Below, one piece after another: positions 41,960 through 50,691 of a stretch of DNA of 64,000 bases. This stretch comes from Patagioenas fasciata (lineage: Eukaryota > Chordata > Aves > Columbiformes > Columbidae). Where the stretch lies: the NCBI RefSeq assembly GCF_037038585.1, contig NC_092521.1:67801398-67865397 (forward strand), in the 5' to 3' direction. The position numbers and the translations under genes were made by a program. The notes below the pieces were generated by a model, which saw nothing but the letters and a program-made list of their open reading frames with translations, was not told the DNA's origin and did no database searches. Numbering within the stretch: the stretch's first letter is position 1; every line of letters begins with the position of its first letter.

Positions 41960-42330
41960 GTTAATTACTTGTTTTTTCTTCCCATCCTTATCAGTTCCTA
42001 TCTTTCATGTACAAGGACTCCACCAAATGGGTCCCAGATGAAAATGTCGGGTGGTGTATTTGCATGAGAAATAAAATTTAAACATTGTGGACCTCTGGTG
42101 TTCAAGATAATGACATAATTCTCAAAAACTGTTTCAAAGGAGTCACGATCTTCTATGGCTTCACTAATTAGCAATTGCGGAACATCCGAAAAAAGAAAAA
42201 AGGGATCATTTCACTACTTTCCTTTTAGAGATGCACTGAAAGGTCATGTGTTTTAAGGTTGAGCTGCATAAAGCAGAATTCATTGTCTCTTGATAAGAAT
42301 GAAGAGATTTGTTCTTTTAAACTCCTGGAA
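41960..42330. promoter_or_regulatory. Candidate conserved non-coding element
   Basis: This high-complexity sequence contains TATTTGCATGAG (octamer-like) and CTAATTAGCAATTG, and it is free of repeats. The call rests only on motif density and texture. Confidence 0.3.
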
Positions 42331-42457
42331 CCTACACTTCAAACGTAAAATGTTGTTCTGAAAACTGAAGAAAATCTGTTGAGTAATTTGTGTTGACATC
42401 TTCTTTTAGAAGATCTCTGTCAAGATATTTTTTTCTCCCAGATGTCTTACTACTAGT

Positions 42458-42507
42458 AAAAAAAAAAAAAAAAAAAAAAAAACCAACAACAAACAACAAA
42501 CAAACAA
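42458..42507 (+). repeat. Poly-A with (AAC)n/(AAAC)n
   Basis: About 25 A residues followed by CCAACAACAAACAACAAACA. Simple sequence; no parent element was recognised. Confidence 0.9.
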
Positions 42508-44129
42508 GCTCTCCAACCCTTCCAGAGTGAAGAGCCAGCCTATACATAGTATTTTAGCCACAACAGGATCCCACTGTTGTGCTGAGCATAGCCAAACACA
42601 CAAAAAATTCAACAGTTTATGTCATTCTCAAAACCATGTTGGTATCAGACGGAATAGAATCACAATTCCTCAGCTAGTCTCCTACTGATAGAAACAGGTC
42701 AGTTGTATGAGGAGAAATGTGCACGTGTTCGGGCTTCTCATTGCCAAATTGATGACCAGCCTTTCCCAGATGAAAGCATCCTAAAACCTGCACAGATTCA
42801 GGTTGAAAAGCTAATGACCAGATGGTCTGTATGCCCTTTCTTTAAGTAACATGAGGAAGCTTGGTTCCACTGGCAGTTTGCTTTAGCATTGCTACAAAAC
42901 CAGGAAAAGCAGTGAGACCATATGAATAAACCTAGATAGCATTTTTTGAAACAAGTTACACATGGTATTATGGGTTTTTTGCTTGCAGTAATATTCAAAG
43001 TAATATTTGAGGGGATGCTTGTTTACCGTTTACATATGAAGGACTAGTATTATGAAAAATCTTTCCCCAAAAATTTGAAGATTCTAGTTTGGAGTAAAGC
43101 TTGAAGGTAGAGAATTAAAAAAAAAAAAAAGTAGTAATTCCTTAACTAAATGTAAGGAACACTGGATATTCAACATTGATTTAGAGGAAATATCAATTTA
43201 AAGGAAAATACGAAACTAAGAATTTCAATTACCCTTAATTCCACCTGTTAATGGGAGAGAACACAAAAATATTATAAAACTACCTGAATGTGTACTATGT
43301 AGCATCAATTTTAAATATATTTTATTAACACTTCCTAGTGTCACTAAACACATGAACATGTAATACTTTTCCTGGGTATGACTACAGTTTTTCTGGGTTT
43401 TTTTCTGTCTGCATTTGGAAACACACACACAACCTCACATGATTCTCTAACACACAATGGGGATAGTTGACTTTTTGGAGAAAGGAAACTACCTGGTTTG
43501 AAATGAATACAAAGAGGTCTTATCTGTTGATGAAAGTAATTTACTGGAGAAAGTGAGACTCTCTGGTTTGGAAGTGGGGGATAAGCTTGATCTAGAAATG
43601 TGTTTCTGGGTCTACAAATGATGGATACAGAAGTGTATAGACACAGAGGTGAATGAATGTATGCATGAATGAGAGAAATCACAAAGCAGGTGAGCAGGTG
43701 CTCTCTAGTGTTAAAAGTAGTGATCAAACAGATGATGGCAATTACAAGGAGGGTAAAGTGTCTGGCAGAATGACTTCAAAACTGCCTAAAAGAATTTTAA
43801 GTCTGACAGAAGTTTGAGGAACGATCAGTAGAACTCCATTTATACGCATCTATTCCAGATGAAGCACGCCCAGTAACCTGCCTACGAGTGCTCCATAGGC
43901 ACCAAAGTGCCCAAGCCTACTTGTTGACTATTCGTGTCGGAAGAATCGTTTTTAATGTGAGTCCTTAACAGAAAACAACTTTTCAGTAAATAGTTCCACT
44001 TTTCCTTTAGTTTGTCCATCACCCACTTTGAAAGCGTACCAGGCGCTGAAGTCATTCAGCCTCCTACTAACTGAAGCAGTCTTTCCAAAACACGCTAGCC
44101 GAGTACAAAATTCAGAGGCAAAGACGTGG
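42508..44129. other. Intergenic, transition to CpG-containing sequence
   Basis: AT-rich up to about 43800, after which CG dinucleotides become frequent (for example ACTATTCGTGTCGGAAGAATCG). A 127-codon minus frame (43344-43727) resembles nothing known. Confidence 0.55.
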
Positions 44130-44560
44130 TTATTGACTGCCTGGCTCCAGAGGAGCCGGAGATGGGGGGTTGGGAGCTCTTCATCCCCCTCCGGCAGTGT
44201 GCGAGGAGGGGGGAGCTGACCCCCCGAGCCAGCTCTTCCCCTCCCGACGGGCCTGCCAGCCGCTCCCCAGGGCAGCCCTCCCCTCCCCGTCGCCGGTGGA
44301 GGGGGTCGCCCAGCCTTAGCCCGACATGGGCTGCTCGGTGTGGTGTCGGGGCGCCGCAAGAAGCGGCCGCAGCTCCGCGCAGGCGGCGGCCGACAGCGCA
44401 GGCCGCTCCGCGGGGAAGCGCGGAGCGCTGCGGGAAGCGGCCAGCGATGGGAGGTGCGAAGGGGGAAAGCGGCCACTCCGAGTCCCTCGGGGCGGGAGAC
44501 GGGACTTCTGTGCCTCCGCCGCACGAATGGCTCGACAGCTCGTTCAAAAACCGGATACAC
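44130..44560. promoter_or_regulatory. CpG island about 6 kb upstream of IRX2
   Basis: Dense CG dinucleotides and high GC stand out sharply from the AT-rich flanks. No known exon is recognised. The minus strand has a 225-codon open frame through it (43952-44629, non-ATG at its 5' end), part of which leaves the GC-rich block, but the peptide resembles nothing I know. The island could be a divergent or enhancer-RNA promoter or a Polycomb-type island. Confidence 0.7.
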
Positions 44561-46379
44561 TGATTTTTTTTTTTTCCTCCCTTTCCCCCTGAAGAAGTAG
44601 GAACTATATCCCACCTGTGGATCGTACACTTGTTCTCTCCCTGAGAAACACTGTCTGCCTTTCAGGTGAAAATAGCAGACTCCAGGAAAGCTTTGGACGT
44701 CTTTTATGTTGCATTTACGGATACATATTTGCTTATATTTCCCTAAGCAGAAAATGAATAAGACTCTTAATAACAGTGTGACAGATGGGAATTAACTTTT
44801 GTGAGCATCAGATCTGTATTTTAGAGATCCTCTTTGGGTTTCTTTTTTTTTTTTTTTCCTACCCTCCCCCCACCTTTTTTTCTTTTCAACACTGCCCCAA
44901 ATAATGTCCCAAAAAGAGGGAGATGAATCCTCGTAAAAACGTGACCCCCGTTATTAGTGCAAACTGTTAAAGCTACAGAAGCCGGGGAGAGGGGGGGAGT
45001 AGGGGGAGAGGGAGACAAAGAGGGGAAATAAGCAAAAAAAAAAAAAAAGCTACAAGCAGGGGATACATTTCATATGTGTCTATTTGTGCGCGTTTGCATG
45101 TTATAGAGAGTCATCTGAATTCTCAGCGCTCCCCTGGGCAGACCCTTCTTGTAGTGTATTTTGAAAATGAAATACACTGTTCCACTCTTACCGAAGTGAA
45201 AAGGGAAAAAAAAATATTAAAAGAGATAAGGCGGGGGGGAGGAAGTGACCAGAAGTCATGCGAACAGTCCACCTTTTAGTGCAGGTATAACGGGGCGACA
45301 GTTAGATAATATTGTTAATAAAAGTACTGACTGAAATATGAACAGAAATCTCAGGGAAGGAGCTTACATAAACAATTACGCTGCCAGTGCTCGGGAGCGC
45401 TGGCGAATTCATTGCCACAGCGCCCCCTCCCATACACAGTCTGAACTAAAGATTTTATCCTGAAGATGGGGAAAGAAAAGTTCTTTTCCTTTTTCCCTTG
45501 CTGTTTCCCTCGCTCTTTGCTTTAACCCTGTGAGCAAATCTACTGCAGAACGGCTCGTCCAGCTCACCAGGTCGCTCCTGCGAAGCAACTCGCTCAGAAA
45601 GAGCCTCGTAAAGCGGGCTGCTTTTACTAGAAAACTGGACAACTCCTCTTGCTCAGTTCGCTTGTGACATTTGTTATTTTTAAATACAATAGCCTATTAT
45701 TTCACGTCGTTGTCTCCGGGAGATGGTGGCAGTCCCCCATTTCATGAGAGAAAGGAGAAAGCATTCCCAGACCATTGTGTGGTTATGTCACAGGAAACTG
45801 TTTCTGCTGCGCATTGTGTTATATCTCCAAACCTCACCAAGCTTCACTTTTAAGAAGTTGCTGACCGGTGTCATGACAATTGGGCAATGGGCATTGTCCG
45901 GGTAATAGGCGTGTGCGCCTCTCCGGGCCACAGCGAGCCCTCCTGAAGCGTGGAGAGATCTTCAACGAGATTTTAATTTTTTTTTTTTTTTCCTTTTTTG
46001 TCTTTTACTTGAACGGGAGCGGGGTGCTGAGCGAAGGGCCCCCATGCAGACGCCCAAGCTCCGGGCAGAGGCAGCCGCTGCTCGCAGCGAGCTCTCCCGC
46101 AACGGGGACACCGATGCCATTCCCACAGACGTGGCTTTCAACTTCACTCGCCCGAAAACTTCAGCCTCTGTCACTAGTGCAAGGGGATGTAGCTAATAAA
46201 TTGCAAACGGCAAAACCTGTCTCCCAGGACGGCAATAAGCGATAGCTGAAAAGGGGCAGAGGGTGTTTGGGGTGGGGGGGAACTTGACTACCTTCTCAGC
46301 TGTGCTGGAGCAAACTGAATTAAAGAAGACAAGCGAAAGCACCGCTAAAATCTAGGAAGGTAAACGCTGAACTAATGAA
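44561..46379. other. IRX2 upstream region, mixed composition
   Basis: AT-rich and GC-rich patches alternate, with A and T runs. A site resembling the CTCF core on the minus strand lies at 45418-45433. A small CG-rich patch is at 45900-46150. No exon was recognised. Confidence 0.5.
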
Positions 46380-46720
46380 TAGATTATTCAAATAAAAACG
46401 CAGTGTCTGAAGTCTTGACGTCTCTGTGTAGGCACGTTAATTTGCCACAGTTATTGCCAATAAAAAGTGCATGTAATACTGTTCTATTGTTTAAAAGCGC
46501 AAGTTAGACGGCTTTTTATTAGTAACGGGTAGTACTATGGGAAAATTAGATCTCGGCGACGAAGCCAGGAAGATGAAAAACCTCTTCCCTGAGAAAGGCA
46601 TTCAAATCAAACAGAGATAACTCCGAGAAGTTACATACAGCCAGGTACACTGATCGATATGTAAAAACGTTAGTGACACGGTTTTCTGATTTGGTTATCG
46701 CAAAGACTTCCCCAGCTATA
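46380..46720. promoter_or_regulatory. Candidate conserved non-coding element
   Basis: AT-rich complex sequence with several CG dinucleotides kept outside a CpG island, plus TTTATTAGTAACGG and GCCAATAAAAAG motifs. It lies 4 kb upstream of IRX2. Confidence 0.3.
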
Positions 46721-47339
46721 TGTAAGTGACCCTACTAGCTACTCGTGCTCCATATTGTGCAGAGTCAAATTAGTGGTGTACTTACTGTAATAAAATGCAT
46801 ACCGTCTCCTTGCAGTGGGTAAATCCATTCCTTTCTGAAGCCATACAAAAAATATGCAAATCAAATCAATGCAAGAAGTTGTCTTTTGAAATGATAATAT
46901 TTTACTCTGTTAATCTCTGATTGTGAAATTAACCCCGTTTCTGGATATAAAACTGTAGTTTTGGTCTGCACAAATTAAAACAGAAATATAATCTGTTGCT
47001 CTTTGTCTTTGGGGGAAGGGCAGTAATGTTCTGATTTAAACATTCTTCCCACCGAAATCACAAAAATATATTTTCATAGACGAAAGACATGCAGATGGAG
47101 GCAAAACCACCTACATTTTACACAGACTGGCACGTATACCTAGCGTGTACAACATGTATATGCGTGTAGATATGTATGGAGATTTGTATCTCCCGTGTGT
47201 GTGTCTATGCCTATCTACACACACCCTGAACTGAATTATATCAATTCTCCTGGGATCACGGTATTTATTTAAGTACTCTTCCCAGGTCATAACTGTAACA
47301 CTCACTTAATAGCATTAATCCCTTGTTATAATGTAAACA
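46721..47339. other. IRX2 upstream region, nothing recognised
   Basis: AT-rich sequence with a short TGTG/CACA stretch around 47195-47225. No gene or repeat. Confidence 0.5.
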
Positions 47340-47880
47340 CAACGGCCATTGTATTCCCAATCTGTATTGTTCCACTAATTATTAAAGAGGAGGAACTAAA
47401 AGCAATCAATTCGCGTAGATAAACACTTACTTACACCACTCCTGCTGGAAAAGAGCAGACTTGGTTTCCCAAATAAAAATGCAGAGAGTATAGCACATTT
47501 TGCAAGGCATGCAGGTTGACTTAGAGAGATTCATGTATGACTTTACAATGTTATAATTAATTTTGCATTCTCAGCTCTCCAGCTGCTGCTCTGTTCAGAA
47601 GCAGAGCTCATATACTTAAAAATCGGTCTGCGGAACACAGGAATTGACTATTCAGATGTAATCGCATGATATCGATTATTCCGTAGACCTACTGAAATAT
47701 GAATGTGTTTTATATAAAACTCTTGGTTTTAGAGTTACTATTTTTATTTAATATATGCGCATTAATCACCAAGCAGGGAAGCAAATGTCTTTTCTGTAAT
47801 CTGTTGCACTGAGTTTACCAGTTGTTTATCACTCTCTTATCAGGAAGTCGGGAGTTAATGACAAGAAATACCTGTTGGTG
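47340..47880. promoter_or_regulatory. Candidate conserved enhancer upstream of IRX2
   Basis: Long repeat-free stretch with CATTGT (SOX-like: GGCCATTGTATT, TGTATTGTTCC), CACTAATTATTAAAG, ATAATTAATTTTGCAT, ATCGATTATTCCG and GCGCATTAATCACC. It holds scattered CG dinucleotides, as in hypomethylated developmental enhancers. It is one of the strongest-looking non-coding blocks in the window. Confidence 0.4.
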
Positions 47881-48529
47881 TTAACCTCCTCCCCCTCACC
47901 TTGTTTTTTAAGGATTGTCTCTTCTACAGACCACTTGATAGATCTGGACAGGAATTAATCCGGTATGTCTGGTGACCAGATCTCTGTTGCTGTGTGCAGG
48001 GGCAAGGGTAAACTAGTATGTGGGTTTCACAGGAGAGGAGGATAGGAAGGGAGACAAAAAAAATCAGATAGAAAAAGAAAATGGAAAACTCGGATTTCTT
48101 CAGACAGTATGCAGTATACGCATCCCGATAATTAACTGTAGTTTCAATACGGCATTTTCCCCGCTGTGTCCGCAAGGCTATCGTTTCGAAGTGTAGATTT
48201 TTATTAGCTGCATGTTTAATTGATTTACAATGGGCTGCCCTGCTACCCGCAATTCTTCAGCTATTTGCCATCTCCTCTCCTATCACTGGCGAGCCGATTG
48301 CCCGGTGTGCCTCACCAGATGGGTGTTCTCCGTCCTACCTAACCGAAAGAGGTGTTCCATGAAGAAGTCGGCCGTAAACGTCAAGCGACTTCATTTGGTT
48401 AAATACGGGATAACTGCTCACTCCCAGATGTTAAAAAACTAAAACACACGATTTGATGAACACTTTTTTTTCTTATTTTCTTTTTTTTTTAATGTGAACC
48501 CCTACACTTTTTTTTTTTTTTTTAGCTTA
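47881..48529. other. IRX2 upstream region before the CpG island
   Basis: AT-rich, CG-containing sequence (for example CGATAATTAACTGTAG, ATACGGCATTTTCC, TTAATTGATTTACAATGG) that may be another conserved element. It ends with two T runs (48480-48490, 48508-48523). Confidence 0.45.
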
Positions 48530-48940
48530 TCCCGGGCTCCTAAACCTGCGCAGGCTGGGGGTGAAGAGCTTGCGGGAAGCGCGGTGGCTCCCAGCCCTGT
48601 GGCCCCGGCGGCCCCGTCCCTACCTGCCGGCCTGATCCTGCCCCGCCCGGGCGGCAGCGGCGTTGTGGGGCGCAGGTGCGGGCCGGGAGGCGCGGAGTGG
48701 CCTAGCGCGCCTCGACCCCGCCGGCAGCCGCTCGGTGGGGTGGGCAGGGCCCAACGCCGTGCCCCGGGGCTGGGGAGGGGGCGACTGGGGGAGTGCGGAG
48801 GGAGAAAGGGGAGAGGCCCAGCACCGCCGCGGGTGAGGGGAGACACACGGGACCGCCCGCTGCTGCCGTCCTGCACCGCGCCTCGTCCCGGAAGGCAAAG
48901 GCCAGAGCTCGAGTGTGGGCAGCTCACCACCAGTTCCTGA
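48530..48940. promoter_or_regulatory. CpG island about 1.5 kb upstream of IRX2
   Basis: Very GC-rich and CG-dense, beginning right after a T run ending in AG (48508-48526). Open frames exist on both strands, as expected for GC-rich DNA without stops, and none resembles a known protein. In human a divergent transcript starts close to IRX2 (C5orf38/CEI), so this is the most natural place for a similar promoter; I could not confirm an orthologue. Confidence 0.7.
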
Positions 48941-49079
48941 AGGGTCTCTCTAGACTAATCATTACAAAAATGCACACGCACATATATGCATGTATTTATG
49001 TTTGCGTCGGGAAGATCGGTGCCTTCGTCTCTTCCTCCCGGAGGAGGCAATGGCTAGAAGCTGATGGCGGTCGGGGTCG

Positions 49080-49200
49080 AAGGGAGGGGGCAGAGGAAGA
49101 GATTACGTTATTTAGGAAATTAATTATGTCATGATCGTATTCCAGGAGATTTATCTGACCTGCAAAAGGTCAGACAGGTGGGGAAAGGCAGCTGGCCCCC
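49080..49200. promoter_or_regulatory. Candidate element with everted nuclear-receptor half-sites
   Basis: TTAGGAAATTAATTATGTCATGATCG is followed by a perfect everted repeat TGACCT-N5-AGGTCA at 49156-49172 (arms extend to 8 bp, 49154-49174). It lies 1.3 kb upstream of the IRX2 ATG. Confidence 0.4.
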
Positions 49201-49799
49201 CGGAAGGAGTCAACCAGGCCACTTCCCCACGCACCAGATGAGGTAGAATATAAATGAAAGAAAAATGAGGGTTCTTTTTCTTTTCCCTTCCTGTGCAAAC
49301 GCACTCCATGACTAGATCTTGACTGTTTGTGGCAACTTATAAGACTATAAGGCTCTCGCTGCCAGGAACAGCGCGATCCTGAATCTGCTGATTTGAGCAG
49401 TTGCTCTTCTTTCCTACCATATAGGGCAGTACTTCTACAAAGTGCTCTTCCCTTGTACACTGCCCAGCTTCGTCGAGCCTGGCCCTACATATCCACAAGC
49501 GTGCAAATGCACACATCTACGATACGTGTGCGTGTACATAGCGCTTCGGCGAGTGCCTACGTGAAGGGAGGCATATATTTATAACACATATTCTTTTTTG
49601 TTCCCCGCGTGGGTATAGAAAGAAGGAGAGGGGGGATGTAATCGAGAGTGTGCGAAAGAGTATTTATGGCTCCGCGAGTCCTGAGAGGAGCTGATGAGCA
49701 GCATCATCGCTTGACTTCAGCAGGGTGCTCGCAGTCAGAGAGGCTGGCTTGCATTACAAAGCCTGCCTTCGCTGCTTCCTTGCCTGCCTGCCTGCCGGC
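49201..49799. other. IRX2 proximal upstream region
   Basis: Mixed composition with many CG dinucleotides. Contains a TATTTATAAC sequence at 49576-49585 that could be a TATA-like element for an upstream start. No exon was recognised. Confidence 0.45.
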
Positions 49800-50030
49800 C
49801 GCGGGAGGAGACAGGGCCGGAGCGGGAGGGGGCGGGCCCGCCGCGCTATGCAGATGAGCGGCGGTGACGGACAGCTCTGTTTTCCAATGTCCCTCAGAAA
49901 CTCGAGTGCTCCTTCCCTCAACTCTTCACTTCAGACTCTATACTTCCCCCAAAATACAGGCTCGCAGGCGCTGGGGGAGCTGGCTGGGAGAACTCTATAT
50001 GCAGCAGCCACTTTTCTGATTTCGGGGTCT

Positions 50031-50090
50031 CGCTTCTCTCTCTCTCTCCCTCTCTCCCCTTCTGTTTCTCTCCCTTTCTCTGTCTCTTTT
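50031..50090 (+). repeat. CT-rich tract in the IRX2 5' flank
   Basis: Almost pure pyrimidine sequence made of CT and CCT units. It is complementary in sense to the GA tract 200 nt downstream. Such tracts are common near developmental promoters and can bind GAGA-type or polypyrimidine-tract proteins; no specific site is claimed. Confidence 0.8.
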
Positions 50091-50289
50091 TATTAACCCT
50101 CTCCTCTTCCGTCTTTCCCACATGCCCTTTCCCTCCCGGTTAGGTTTCTGACCGCTCGATTTATTTTCCCTTTTTTGGGGGTGTTCTTTTTTTTCCCCCT
50201 CCTGTTTGTTTTTATTCTGACCGGGTGCGCATGGGGGGGAGCATATAACAATTCTGATTCTCTGCATAACTGCACAGAGCCAACCGGGG

Positions 50290-50351
50290 GGAGAGAGAGA
50301 GAGAGAGAGAGAGGGAGGGAGGGAGGGAGGGAGGGTGGGAGGGCGGGCGGG
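50290..50351 (+). repeat. (GA)n followed by a (GGGA)n G-run tract in the IRX2 leader
   Basis: About eleven GA units run straight into ten consecutive GGG blocks separated by single bases, ending about 97 nt before the ATG. Four GGG blocks with loops of 1 nt are enough for a G-quadruplex, so this can form several alternative ones, on the sense strand and so also in the mRNA if it lies in the leader. Confidence 0.85.
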
Positions 50352-50448
50352 AGAGAGGGAGAGCACGAAAGCAGCGCCAGGAGCAGCGGCAGCAGTAGGG
50401 CCGGTCACCCTCGCCCCCTCCCTGCTCCTGTGCACGCCAGTGCAAGCC

Positions 50449-50691
50449 ATGTCCTATCCTCAGGGTTACCTCTACCAGCCCCCCGGCTCGCTGGCTCTGT
50501 ACTCCTGCCCGGCGTACGGGGCGTCGGCGCTGGCGGCCCCCAGGAGCGAGGAGCTGGCCAGGTCTTCGTCGGGATCGGCGTTCAGCCCTTACCCGGGATC
50601 GGCAGCTTTCACCGCCCAGGCGGCGGCCACAGGCTTCACCAGCCCGCTCCAGTACTCCACAGACCCCGCCACGGGATTCCCCTCCTACATG
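50449..50691 (+). CDS. IRX2: IRX2 coding exon 1 (residues 1-81)
   Basis: The exon runs from the ATG to the donor after FPSYM (ATG|gtaact), 81 whole codons, phase 0. It encodes the N-terminal region, rich in Ser, Ala, Tyr and Pro, that is conserved between IRX2 and IRX5. The frame stays open upstream of the ATG to 50335, but that part is low-complexity Gly/Arg sequence from the G-run tract and is not Iroquois-like. Coding therefore starts at 50449. Confidence 0.95.

Larger units (their letters stand above)
49800..50448 (+). promoter_or_regulatory. IRX2: IRX2 promoter region and 5' UTR (start site not fixed)
   Basis: The sequence is GC-rich and CpG-containing, directly upstream of the IRX2 ATG. 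It contains a CT tract (50031-50090), a GA tract (50290-50312) and a run of GGG blocks (50313-50351). No convincing TATA box decides the start: CTATATGC near 49994 and ATATAA at 50243 are the nearest candidates, and a dispersed CpG-type promoter is equally likely. A short upstream ATG frame (M-G-G-S-I-stop, 50231-50248) would lie in the leader if transcription starts before it. Confidence 0.6.

Noticed and set aside
50335-50448. N-terminal extension of IRX2 upstream of the ATG
   Set aside because: The frame is open but lacks an ATG, is low-complexity, and does not match Iroquois N-termini, which begin [10 protein letters not shown].
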